Position numbers and translations under genes: made by a program
Shown: piece after piece, positions 22,079 to 33,108 of the stretch
Layout of the letters: each line of letters begins with the position of its first letter
Position numbering within the stretch: the stretch's first letter is position 1
Source: Psophocarpus tetragonolobus
Lineage: Eukaryota > Streptophyta > Magnoliopsida > Fabales > Fabaceae
Length of the DNA stretch: 64,000 bases
Direction of reading: 5' to 3'
NCBI GenBank assembly: GCA_037954015.1
Contig: CM075691.1
Coordinates: 37,691,032 to 37,755,031, forward strand
The notes under the pieces: generated by a model
Databases searched by the model: none
What the model was told of the DNA's origin: nothing
Seen by the model: the letters and a program-made list of their open reading frames with translations, nothing else

Positions 22079-24485
22079 TGTAACATTCCAAATTAAAATA
22101 TACTATTTACACCATAAATTCTCTTAATAATTATTTAAATTACTATTATCTATATTCTTAAATACTAAGATATAAAATTTTCATTATATTATACTCAATA
22201 TTAAAGCATACATTACAACACTTTCAAAATTTAAAATAAAATATAACATAGTACATACAGTTTAGCTCGCTCAACGAACCTTGTTGCCTAACAAGACCCA
22301 GGATAGCTCACCCAGCGACAACCATCACCTAGTGAGACCTTGCAAATACCAAAACCTCAAAATACCAAAACTAACCAACATGCTGACATATAATTCTATA
22401 TTCTTATGGCATGCATATCATAATTCATCTATCTATTTACACCATCTTCATACAACTTCCATAATAGACCTAATAATCAAATAACTTAACAACAATGTCT
22501 CTAAATTCAAATAACATTATTTTTAACAACTTTCTTAGATACATATTCAACAATAGAGTAACATCCTTTTAGACTTCCAACCACAATCTGACATACTTCA
22601 TTTTAGAGCATCCTGCTACATCATCATTATTATCTGCTCCCATGCAAAGCACGATCATCACAGTAATACAAAAAAAAAACACAAACATTGCAAAGGTAAA
22701 CTTACATAATACGCAACATATCATTACATTCATCATAAAGCATGAAAGTTGCACAACGTTTATATTTAGTACCATCAATACACGTTCACTAATAGTAAAT
22801 AACCAAGCAATCATTCTTATGTTCCACCTGAACATAAGCACTCACAACCAATCAATAAAACATTAATTAAATATCATAATCAATCAAATCAAACACACTT
22901 ATATTGTCCTGAATACAAGTTTTTCACACAACAACATGTTCAGACGCGACATATTCCGGAATATCTACATTGAGTTTGGACACCGAGGTGGCTTAAGACC
23001 CTTCCAATTGGCGACAGGTGTCCAATCTTCCTGTGTTACCACCAATTTAAGTCTAAGCAATACTCATCTGACAACCACAAACTATTGTCTAGTATCTACT
23101 TGACACCCTGTGACACATAGTTGTTGTTTGAGTATGCCTTTAGGTACCCCTTGCATATCTGGTACCAGGACCACAATGTAAATCACAAAAGTATCCCCTT
23201 GCATATCTGATATTTTGGATTACATTGACCCCAGCTGTGTCCCTAACATCAATGTACCCCACCAAACATATCATCCAAGGTTAAGTTACCTAATTGTAAC
23301 TGCCATAACCAACAACATCAATAAATATATTCTCATCATGCATTCCAATCATATGCATTACATCACAATTCCAAATAATACATTGTCATTCCAATAATTT
23401 AATTTCAGTCACAAAAAATCAATTCAACCAAAACTAAGTTACCCTACACATCCAAACTATCCAATAATCATCCAATTCAAGATCAAACATTCCTCCCATA
23501 ATAATCATCAACTACATAATACATCATATATCTCTCAACTATGAAATCCTAATATACATTAACTTAATTAGCTCACATCATTATTAACAAATACACTAAC
23601 GCAATTAGCTTACATCATAATTAACAAGTATGCTAACTCAATTAGTTCAAATCACAATCAAATACGCACTATATTAAATAGCTCAAACCGCAATTAAAAT
23701 AAATGTTATCTTAAATAGCTCAAAATATAGTCAAAATACTCGCTATTTCAAATAGCTCAAATCTGTAAACTACCAAATCACTTTTCCATTAACAAAAATC
23801 AACAAAAGAGCTTCCCTTACCTATTTCTCCATCCAAAAGCCGATTAAAACATAAGGAGAAGAATCAACCAAAGAAATTACACAGGAACCTAACAAGAATC
23901 CCAAATTAAATAGGAACCTAGAAATCAAGATTTTCAAAGAAATTTCATCTTGAACGAAAATGAAAGGATCGAAAACGATCCGAAAAAGGTTTAGAAAATT
24001 ACGACCAGACATACCTATACTGATCACCTCTCAGAATCAAGAGCAATGGAAGAGATCGAGTCAGATTCCATCAACGTTTCGATCATCATGCAGGAGACGA
24101 AAGATTGCGGCGAGGAAGAGAAAACGGACGGCGAAAAAAATTGTCGAACGAGAAGAGAAATAATAAAATTAAAAGAAAAAGAATTTATATATCGTTCGGT
24201 TGTATCTAGTAGATTTAGTTTGCTAAATGCAACCCCTCCCTTTCGATAACGGAATCTTCGAGAACTTCCCGAAACTCAATTAAAATCCTCTGAAGAAAAA
24301 GAATAATAATTATTCTCTTCTCCAACATCTTTCTATCATCAACCTAATACAACCATATGGTATTATCAAATTAATAAATTCATCACATCTCAAATCAATT
24401 AGTAATTTAGGTGAAAACTTAAATTTAATTCTTTTCACTATTTATTCTTCGAATTTATAACCTATTAAATAAACAGGTCCTTACA
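22079..24485 (-). mobile_element. 2.4-kb LTR of a gypsy-like element
   Basis: Read on the - strand it starts TGTAAGGACC at 24485 and ends GGAATGTTACA at 22079, giving TG...CA termini. Immediately before the start, the - strand carries TTCAAGGACGAAAATTC and then the purine-rich TTGTTGGGAG, which looks like the end of pol plus a polypurine tract. The interior has the repeated wording CTCAAATAGCTCAAA (23640-23760) and GC-richer islands around 22920-23220 and 23960-24250. The rest of the element is missing beyond about 24680. The flanking five bases differ (TGTTC and ATACT), so it is not a clean solo LTR. Confidence 0.45.
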
Positions 24486-25170
24486 ATACTCCCAACAAAA
24501 AGAATTTTCGTCCTTGAAAATCTGCTAAGCACAAAGTGAACTGAAACTACAAATTCACTTATTAATTCTCTAATTAATCCATAACCTTCCATCTTACTCC
24601 TATTATACTCTTATCTATGGATCTAATTTCATTAATTCCAATTATGGCACCATAGTGAAATGACAGTGGATTTTTTACCCAATTATCATAAACAATTTAT
24701 GAAGAGATCCTTGCCAATTGCTAGAAGACACAATGATACATTTTTATGATGCCTCTGGCAACATTGTTTCAAAACAATGGATATCTTGCTATAGTATTGT
24801 TGGGGTTTGTTGCCTTGCACGACCATTTGAGATTGATAACTAGCTAGGCTGGAATTAGGCTTGGTCTCACAGAGGCTAGACACTTTAGAAATTGTTTAGA
24901 TACTTTTTTTCCTACCATTGTACATAGAATATGCCTAGATCTGAATTCCCTTGATTACGACCCTCAATATTACTTAATTTAAATATTTTCATACTTAAAT
25001 TTCTTCCTTTTAGTTTTTGTTGCTTGTTGTTATCTATCATTTTGCTCAATAAGGAATTTGATTGTGTGAGGTAGAAATTAAAGAGGGAGAACTGATTGGA
25101 AGGAGTATAATCAAGACATAAAAGGCAGATTTAATTTAGGATAAGCATTATTTGTTTTCTCACATATCTT
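24486..25170. other. Retroelement debris and spacer
   Basis: The first 60 bases look like the 3' end of a gypsy pol on the - strand. An ORF on the - strand at 24883-24686 is not recognised; its start shares TGAGACCAAGCCTAATTC with the + strand at 36200, so both may derive from one repeat. Nothing else is seen. Confidence 0.35.
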
Positions 25171-25174
25171 GTTT

Positions 25175-26179
25175 AGGGTGGCAAATTCTTGACGAAGTTT
25201 TAATTGTGAATGAATTGGTGACAAATGCAAGGATTAGGGAAGACAATTGGTGTCTTTAAAGGGAGATTTCGAAAAGGCGTATGATTCTATGAATTGGAAA
25301 TATCTGTGCGAAGTGATGGAATGGATGGGTTTTGGCAGAGTTGGGATAAAATGGATGCATGAATGTGTGAAAACAGCAAGATTGTCTGTGTTGCTTAATG
25401 GAAGTCCCACAGAAGAATTCAGTGTAGGGTAAGGCCTTTGTCAAGGTGATCCTCTTTCACCTTTTCTCTTCCTTATTGCAGTTGAAGGGTTAAGCCAATT
25501 GATAAAGTCAATTGTGGGGAAAGGAACGTGGAAAGGTTATGGCATAGGAAAGGAAGGGGTAAGTGTGTCTCACTTACAGTTTTTGAACGATACAATACTT
25601 TTAGCGAAGAATGAGTGGAATTCAAGGGAAGCGATAGAAGCAGTATTACTGAACTTTGAACTTATTTCCGAACTAAAAGTGAATTTCATAAAATTCAGTT
25701 GATAGGTATAAATATGGAGGAGGATTAGCTAGTAGGAGTTTCAATGCTGCTTAATTGTAAGGTGGGTAACACTCCTTTCAAGTATTTGGGTTTGCTTGTG
25801 GGCGATAACCATAACAAATTAAGGATGTGGGAACTAGTTTTGAGAAGTTTTCAACGCAGATTATCAACGTGAGAACACAAATACATTTCAATGGCGGGTA
25901 GGTTTGTCTTAATAAAATCTGTATTTTCGGCATTGTCTATCTACTTCATTTTTCTCTTCAAGGCTTTGAAAGGTATAATTTTCAAATTTCACTCTTTCTT
26001 TATTAATTTTATATGGGGGAGAGTGGGGAAGAAACAAATAGGAAAATTTATTAGGTGGCTTGGGATAGGTTATGTAGAGAAGACAAATAGGAAAGTTTTC
26101 TACTTTCCTAGCTTTTCAACTGCACGCTGACATCCTAGTTTTTCAACTGCACGCTGACATCGTAGTTTTTCAACTGCAC
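25175..26179 (+). pseudogene. LINE reverse transcriptase remnant
   Basis: Non-LTR reverse transcriptase motifs occur in order on the + strand: GDFEKAYDSMNWKYL (25262), the GLCQGDPLSPFLFLIAVEGL block (about 25433-25492) after a stop, and then SHLQFLNDTILLAK (25570), where the catalytic box that should read DD is ND. A weakly conserved C-terminal part (FFINFIWGRVGKKQ, then WLGIGYVEKTNRK) follows to about 26130. Frames are broken several times. The element is interrupted at 26180 by a gypsy retrotransposon, and similar LINE sequence resumes at 35970. Confidence 0.85.
26102..26179. repeat. 28-bp minisatellite at the LINE/gypsy junction
   Basis: TTTTCAACTGCACGCTGACATC-like units occur at 26112, 26140 and 26168. 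The last is cut by the gypsy terminus. Two related units lie on the other side of the insertion (36035-36082). Confidence 0.75.
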
Positions 26180-26898
26180 TGATGCACTCCCTTGATTTCT
26201 TCAACCAAGGTTCCTTCCTCTAAGAAAATAGAGGATGGAGAGGTTAGAAATAGGAGAGGGTTGACGCCACTTTCTAGGAGAAAAATGAGTCAAAAATTTT
26301 ATGTTGCTTGCCACAAGGGAGAGGTCCCTTGATAAAAGCTTTAAGGGAGAGATTCCTCAAGAGAGATGATTCTCAATGACACTAAAGAATAAATTGATCA
26401 AAAAGAGTCTTACTTCATTCAATCAAGTATGATTTGTACAAGAGAGACTAGGTGTATTTATAGCCCAAAAGAGGGAGCAAGACACTCAAAACTAGGCAAT
26501 CTGGGACTTGGGCCTAATTAGGATTAGGAGCACTAGTCCCTCTTAGGCCCACTAAAAGGGGCACTAGCCTTAAGTTAAGGAGTGTCATGGACTAATCAAG
26601 GGGGTGAGGAAAGAGATCCACACTCCTTTTAGTTATTAGGCCTTCTACTCCCCTCACCTCCTTTCCTAAGCTATTTATACCCTAAACTTTAAGAACTAAC
26701 ATAAATGGCCAAAATACATGGCCTAAAAGGGAATTAAAAACTAATTAATATTTACAAGAGGAAAACTAAGGACTATAGCCTAAAATTTCTATCTCCATCA
26801 TGAGCTGAGGTCTTGATGTGTCTTTCCAGGCCAGGTCCTCTTCAATCCTTCTGGTCATTGCCCTAGTAAGATAGCCCTTGGTTGGTAGGATTGCATCA
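26180..26898 (-). repeat. 3' LTR of the CRM-like element
   Basis: On the - strand it starts TGATGCAATCCTACC (26898) inside the end of the integrase frame and ends AAGGGAGTGCATCA (26180). The start was placed by its similarity to the LTR start of the nested element (TGATGTAATCCCACC at 29991). A TATA-like GGGCTATAAATACACC lies on the - strand near 26465. Confidence 0.6.
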
Positions 26899-28039
26899 TC
26901 TCTTCCCCCATCGGAAGGATTTGTCCTCAAATCTAAAGAGTCGTCCTCTTCCGTGTCAGCACCTAAAAAGGGTGTAAGATCACAAACATTATAAGGGAAA
27001 CGATCCTTTCTTAGGTGAAGCCAAATCCAATCGCCCTTTTCAAAGATAACTTCCTTCCTCCCCTTGTTGCTAGATGAAGCATACCCCTTAGATTGGGTTT
27101 CAATATTAGTTTTGACCCTCTTGTGTAATTTTTTGACAAAATCAGCCCTAGCTTCCCCTTCTTTATGAAAAATTTGGGTGTTAGGGAGTGGCAATAAGTC
27201 CAAAGGGGTGAGAGGATTAAAACCATATACAACCTCAAAAGGGGAGTGCTCAGTGGTTTGATGAACCCCCCTATTATATGCAAATTCAATGTGGGGAAGA
27301 TATTCATCCCAAGACTTGTGGTTGCCTTCCTCAACATAGTAGATAGGGATCTATTTACTACCTCAGTTTGTCCATCCGTTTGAGGATGATAAATGGTAGA
27401 AAATAAGAGCTTAGTTCCTAGCCTTGCCCAAAGAGTTTTCCAAAAATGGCCAAGGAACTTAGCATCTCTATCAAAGACTATGGTTGAGGGTATTCCCTGT
27501 AAGCGGACAACCTCACAAAAGAAAAGCCTTGCGATGTGACTCACGTCATCCACTTTGTAGCAGGGAATGAAATGTGCCATTTTACTAAAGCGGTCCACTA
27601 CCACAAAGATGGATTCTACACCTCGTTGGGTTCTTGGGAGCCCAAGGATAAAATCCATGCTAATATCTACCCAAGGTGTAGAAGCAGTAGGTAAAGATGT
27701 GTAGAGTCTATGAGGCATTACTCGGGACTTAGCTTGTAAACAAGCTATGCATCGCAAGCAATGTCTTTGGACATATTTTTTCATATGAGGCCAAAATAAT
27801 TTTTCTTTTAAAATAATTAAGGTTTTATCAATTCCAAAATGCCCCATGAGCCCACCTTCATGACTCTCTTTTGTCAGTAATTTCCTAATAGATCCTTGAG
27901 GTACACAAAGTTTGTCCTCTTTGAATAAGTACCCCTCACACAGGTAGAAGCCATCTTTAGCTTTGGTAGATGAGGCAATATAAATGGTTCCAAAGTCTTG
28001 GTCAGAAGGATACATTTCCTTTATTTCATCAAATCCCAA
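26766..28039 (-). pseudogene. Integrase and C-terminal tail of CRM-like element
   Basis: 28039-27011 is a 342-codon open frame. Its N-terminal zinc-binding HHCC motif is visible (HEGGLMGHFG ... CLRCIACLQAKS). The core domain has the first Asp in SMDFILGLPRTQRG, the second in TIVFDRDAKFLGHF, and the Glu in YHPQTDGQTEVVNRS, so all three catalytic acids are present. A frameshift near 27345 leads to 27203-26766, which carries the tail with DSLDLRTNPSDGG and YLTRAMTRRIEE before the stop inside the 3' LTR. The enzyme would insert retroelement cDNA; the frameshift makes this copy inactive. Confidence 0.85.
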
Positions 28040-28270
28040 AATTTGAGCACTGAGGGTAGCAAAGAGAGAATGCCTAGAGCATCGGCCACCACATTTGTTT
28101 TTCCTTTTTCATATTTGATGACATAAGGAAAAGTTTCAAGAAATTCAACCCATTTAGCATGTCTCTTATTCAACTTTCCTTGCCCCTCAAATACTTAAGT
28201 GACTCATGGTCACTATGAATGACAAATTCCTTGGAAACAAGGTAATGTTCCCAAGTTTGGAGGGCATGGA

Positions 28271-29321
28271 TCAAAGCATAAAAATCCTTGTCATAGGTGG
28301 GGTAATTGAGGCGGGCACCATTGAGTTTTTCACTAAAATAAGCAATGGGGTCCCCCCTTGCAACAACACACCTCCTACACCTACTCCTGATGCATCACAT
28401 TCTAGCTCAAAAGTTTTTGAAAAGTCGGGGAGGGCCAGAGCGGGTGCATTAGTGAGTTTATCTTTGAGCAGTTGAAACACTTCTTCTTGTTTTTCACCCC
28501 ACAAAAAAGGAACTTTCTTCTTCACCAAGTCATTGAATGGTGAAGCTAGTGTGGAGAAGTTAGGCACAAAGCGCCTATAAAATCCCGCGAGACCATGAAA
28601 GCTCTTGACCTCAGTCACACTAGTAGGGGTGGGCCACTCTCAAATGGCCTTGATTTTTTGGGGGTCCACTTGGACCCCTTACTCACTAATGAAAAAGCCC
28701 AAGAAAACTACACTAAGAACACAAAAAGTGCATTTTTCTAAGTTTGCAAAAAGTTTATTTATTCTAAGGATAGATAAGACTTCCCTAAGGTATCCTATAT
28801 GTTCTTCTAAAGACCTACTATAGACTAAAATATCATCAAAATAAACAACTACAAACCTACCAATGAAATCCCTAAGTACATGATCATGAGGCGCATGAAA
28901 GTGCTTGGAGCATTGGTGAGCCCAAAAGGCATCACTAACCATTCATAAAGACCGAATTTTGTCTTAAAAGTGGTTTTCCATTCATCTCCTTCTTTGATTC
29001 TTATTTGATGGTAACCACTTCTAAGATCAATTTTTGAAAATATTTTGGCTCCACGCAATTCATCACGCATATCATCTAGCCTAGGGATTAGGTGCCTATA
29101 CTTAATAGTGATGTTGTTGATGGCACGACAGTCCATACACATCCGCCATTTCCCATCCTTTTTGGGCACCAACAAAACAGGGACCGCACAAGGGCTAAGG
29201 CTCTTTTAAACCCAACCCTTCTCCAACAAGTCTTGAACTTGAGACTCAATCTCTTTGGTCTCGATGGGGTTTTTCCTATACGCGGGCCTATTGGGCATAC
29301 TTGCGCCAGGAACAAGGTCAA
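28271..29321 (-). pseudogene. Reverse transcriptase/RNase H of CRM-like element
   Basis: 29175-28849 carries the reverse transcriptase N-terminal part (KKDGKWRMCMDCRAINNITI, FSKIDLRSGYHQIRI, MPFGLTNAPSTF). 28942-28679 in another frame carries the catalytic YFDDILVYS. 28618-28271 carries the connection (FHGLAGFYRRFVPNFS) and the start of RNase H (FELECDASGVGVGGVL). The domain changes frame twice, so it is inactive. The remainder of RNase H down to 28070 is present only in broken frames. Confidence 0.88.
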
Positions 29322-29630
29322 TTTGGTGTTCTATTCCCCTTAGAGGTGGTAATCCCCTTGGAACCTCTTGAGGGAAAAGATCATCAAATTATTTTAAAAT
29401 ATTTTGAACCCCTTTGGAAGAGACTCAATTTCATGACTTGTGGCAGTGCCAGAAGGTACCTCTTTACAAAGAAGGAGATAAAAAGGTCGATCAAGTAAGA
29501 GAGCTTCTTTAATATCCATTTTTGTTGCAAAATAACTCTCTTTCTTAATTACCTTTTTGGAAGGGGTACCTCCTTCCAACTCTCCCTCTTTACCCCTTTC
29601 AAGCTTTAGGGGTGAAAGCTTCTTTTTTTT

Positions 29631-29990
29631 TTACTTTGAACTTTCTTTTTCCTCATCTCTTTTATGTTTCATGATGAGTTGATCCTCAGCCACTTGTGAA
29701 GGTGTGAGAGGAGTCAACTTTATTCTTTTGCCCTTATGATTGAGGAATATCTCATTAGAGTAGCCATGGTGAATGACTTGTTTGTCAAACTGCCAAGGCC
29801 TCCCTAACAAGATATGGCCAGCCTCCATTGGAACTATATCACATAAGATCTCATCTTCATACTTTCCAATGGAGAATGGCACCTTCACTTGTTGGTTTAC
29901 AACCATTTCCCCTTCCTCATTAAGCCATTGGAGCTTGTAAGGTCTAGGATGAGTAATTGGTTGTAAGGCTAGCTTCTCTACCAACCTTGA
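29631..29990 (-). pseudogene. Protease region of CRM-like element
   Basis: The - strand frame from 29990 carries SSRLVEKLALQ, HPRPYKLQWLNEEGE, VPFSIGKYEDEILCDIVPME and AGHILLGRPWQFD, the usual wording of gypsy retropepsin-like regions. The catalytic D-S-G triad lies on the other side of the nested insertion (near 33150, MDSGSC). The frame is otherwise open to 29631 and ends in a Lys/Glu-rich linker to the reverse transcriptase. The domain would release the mature proteins from the polyprotein; it is interrupted here. Confidence 0.8.
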
Positions 29991-30857
29991 TGATGTAATC
30001 CCACCAAGCATGCATCATTGCTAGGAGGACTCAAGGAAGGCATGGCATGGACGAAATCTCATTAAAGATTCGAAACCATAGTCTTTGTTATTTTTAGCTT
30101 GTAAATATTTTATTTTAATTAGCTTATAATGGGTGCATAAGTCAAGACATGATTTTGAGCTAGCTCATTCACATTAAGAGATGCTAATTGCACCCATGGG
30201 GGGTGAACTTAGGTGCCTATGACTTGGCTCATTGAAGATTCGAAAGAAGATTTTTAGATTGTAAATATTTTATTTTAATTAGCTAAATAAGAGAGTATTT
30301 TTAATTCCCTTAAGGCCATGTATTTCCGGCCATCTTCTTAGTTTATAAGGTATAGGTGTCTTTAGTTAAAAAGGAGGAGTAAGCTTATCATGGGTGCATA
30401 AGTCAAGACATGATTTTGGGCTAGCCCATTCACATTAAGACCCATAGGGGGTGAACTTAGATGCCTGACTTAAGGCCTAAGACTTGGGTTAATTAGTTTT
30501 AATACTAATTAAGCCCAAGTCCCACATTGCCTAGAAAAGTGTGTCAAGCTCTACCATTGGGCTATATATACTCATTTCCCCTCATTGTAAAATTTCACCT
30601 TTGAAGTTGAATGAAAATAGTCTCTTTGTGAGCACATTCTTAGTAAAAGGTCTTGAGGATCTTTTCTCTTGAGGAATCTCTTCCTAGTTGGTTTTTATCA
30701 AGGGTTCTTTCCCTTGTGGCAAACCTAAACACTTTGACTTATCTCTCTTTGAGAGTGGCGCCCCAGCTCCATTTTCTTTCTCCTCCATAATCCATTTCAT
30801 GGTGCTTGGAAACTCAAGGAGAAAGATCAAGGGGAGTGCAAAAGCATTTTTGCATCA
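29991..30857 (+). repeat. LTR of the nested element
   Basis: Starts TGATGTAATCCCACC and ends CATTTTTGCATCA, immediately before the primer-binding site. A TATA-like GCTATATATACTC lies at about 30561. The segment GGTGCATAAGTCAAGACATG occurs twice inside (30129 and 30394), part of an internal duplication of roughly 100 bp. Confidence 0.75.
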
Positions 30858-30859
30858 TT

Positions 30860-30871
30860 TGGTATCAGAGC
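30860..30871 (+). promoter_or_regulatory. Primer-binding site (initiator tRNA-Met)
   Basis: TGGTATCAGAGC, two bases after the LTR end, is the standard plant retrotransposon site complementary to the 3' end of the methionine initiator tRNA. Confidence 0.9.
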
Positions 30872-33094
30872 CAACTCCATGAGGTTCTTTTCTAGTCTTA
30901 ATTTTCTTTAATTTTTTCCAGCTTTTATTCTTAGTGTTCTTGCTATTTTCTTTATTTTTTCCAGCCTTTGATTCTTGTCATTTAATTCTTTTTATGTCTT
31001 GTTAGTTTATGTTTTTGTAGTTTTCATTTTATGCAATTTATTTCCTAGTTTTTATTGTCTTCTAAATTTAATTTATCTTGTTTTTTTCCATTGAATCTTT
31101 ATATGTTTCCTTTAGGATTGTTTCTTTAATTTTATGCCCAGCTTTTTATTTTTTTCTTTATTCTTGTGCAAATCCTAATAAGGTCATTGTAATGACTTCA
31201 CAAAATTTGTGAAGGAAGCCACACATTGTGGTCTTGATCTTTGGATGCACATTGTTCTTCTTGTTTGAGTTTTTAATTTTATTTTCCTGCACCTATCATT
31301 TTGTTTTTCCAACCCCTTGTTCTCTATTTTGGGTGCATATTTCTGGGTATTTTGAGTCATTTAATTTCAGTTTTTAATCTTCCAAGTTGTGTCTTAGTTG
31401 GTCATGTTGTAGTCCTTTTATTGTCTCTTAATTCTACATAGTTTTGCCTTTTATTTTTACCATAAAAAAAGTGTGTTTGTCTCTTGGAATTGAGCATCAA
31501 AGGGGTCATGCCTCTTGATCTTGTGTCCTTGAGTCCGACATGCTTTAGATCATAGCATGTTTCAAAAAAATATTTTCTCAAAATTTGCTCAATTCTTTCT
31601 AGAGTTTTTTTTTTTTGTTGTGTTAGTAGTTTAAAGTTTTGTGCTAGTCTTTGGTGAATTGCTTTTTCTGGCTATTTTGGGATCATTTGGGCTGTAATCC
31701 TTGAGAAATTAAGTTGACCTAAGCTCATTAAGTATCTCATTTAGTGTCTTCTTTGTTCACCTAAATTTACTAGTGCATCTTGAACTACTTTGCTTTCTTT
31801 GGTCTGCACTTTTTGATTCAATTTTGTGGTTGTCCATCTATTTTAATTCAAGCACCTATTCTCATTACACTCCTTATCATATTTTTGTTACAATTTTATT
31901 AAGAGGTGTAGCAAAATTATTTAAAAAAAAAGAAATCAAAACAAGTAAAAAAAAGTGGTAGAAAAAGTGTTAAAAAGAAAAAAAAAACATAAAATTTTAG
32001 TGCACCTCAAGTTGCTTCAATTTGTTTAAAGGAGTATTTAAAATTCATGAATCTTGCTTGAAATAATTTGTCTATGATTCAGCCATCACCATTAAAAAAT
32101 TGTGCAAATCATTGATCATTTTTGTTGTGGTTTTTTATTTTTTAGTCCATTCTAATCTAGACCTATTCTAGGTTTTATTTTGTGTCCTTACTTTCTTTCT
32201 ACACCTTTTATTTTTTGCTTGTCCTTATTGGCTTTCTTTGAGTTTGTTTAAATAAATTCTTTCCACTTGGATGTGTACCTATTCTTGTTAGTGCTTTTCT
32301 TGTTTTTGTGCTTTAAAAATCTTGCTTCCCTTGGTACATGTTGGGCGTTACTTTCTTGGTTAGGTGGCCATTTGTTGAAACTTCCACAGGGGTAGCATCC
32401 TTAGGAAGTGTTGATTTAAGCCAAGGAAGAGAAAACTTGAAGAGATGCTTTCAAAATCTTGCTTCCCTTGGTACGTGTTGGGCGTTACTTTCTTGGTTAG
32501 GTGGCCATTTGTTGAAACTTCCACAGGAGTAGCATCCTTAGGAAGTGTTGATTTAAGCCAAGGAAGAGAAAACTTGAAGAGGATGCCAAGACTTGAGTGA
32601 AACACTTGGTGAGGAGCATTGGAAGAAGGAGCATTCAAGACTTCTTTTAGTTTCTTGTATTTTTAAATTGGGTGTATTTTCTTAAAGGCCTTTTTTAATT
32701 AGAGGTGTTGGATGCCCATAAGGGTCACCTCTTTTGTGTGTAATAAACCTTAGTTTCTCGTTTTAGTGTGGATAAGGAATTGGTACCCCTTATTCATACT
32801 TAGGAGCACGTTAGAATCCTTTAGCTTTGCTTTAAATTTCTTTATTTGCTTTCAACGTTTTAGCAAGTGTTAGAGTTCCAAAGACTCTTAACACTTTAGG
32901 AGAAAAAAAAAGAGAGGAGTGTTTTGCATAATAGTTCCCTAGGCCTTACACTTTGACATGTTTTAACACACATCTAGGAGTGTTAGGAGTAGTAATAAAA
33001 CTAGGGAAAATAAAGGAGAAGAATGTGAGAATAGAATAAAAGACAAATATGATAAGAGTGATAAACAAGTGCATTGGAAGAAGGAGCATTCAAT
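30872..33094 (+). other. Noncoding leader of the nested element
   Basis: T-rich, no ORF of more than 65 codons. It shares wording, in inverted orientation, with the host leader, for example AATTGGTACCCCTTATTC near 32777 against GGGGTACCAATTCC near 34857. A 127-bp tandem duplication lies at 32328-32581. Confidence 0.6.
32328..32581. repeat. 127-bp tandem duplication
   Basis: 32328-32454 and 32455-32581 are nearly identical (AATCTTGCTTCCCTTGGTAC onward). The open frames on both strands across it are products of the duplication. Confidence 0.9.
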
Positions 33095-33108
33095 GTGGGA
33101 TTACATCA

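Larger units (their letters stand above)
29991..33108 (+). mobile_element. Nested one-LTR insertion with 5-bp target duplication
   Basis: The termini are TGATGTAATCCCAC (29991-30004) and GTGGGATTACATCA (33095-33108), a 14-bp inverted repeat. CTTGA flanks both sides (29986-29990 and 33109-33113). It carries a + strand LTR (29991-30857), a primer-binding site and about 2.2 kb of noncoding leader whose end is the inverted counterpart of the leader of the host element (34760-35880). There is no gag or pol. No 3' LTR could be found; only 14 bp at the right end resemble an LTR start, in inverted orientation. Removing it joins the gag and protease of the host element cleanly. Confidence 0.8.

Noticed and set aside
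23960..24249. Arg/Lys/Glu-rich ORFs
   Set aside because: They lie inside the candidate 2.4-kb LTR and result from purine-rich sequence.
32338..32638. Two ORFs on opposite strands in 32338-32638
   Set aside because: Both lie in a 127-bp tandem duplication in the noncoding leader of a retroelement.
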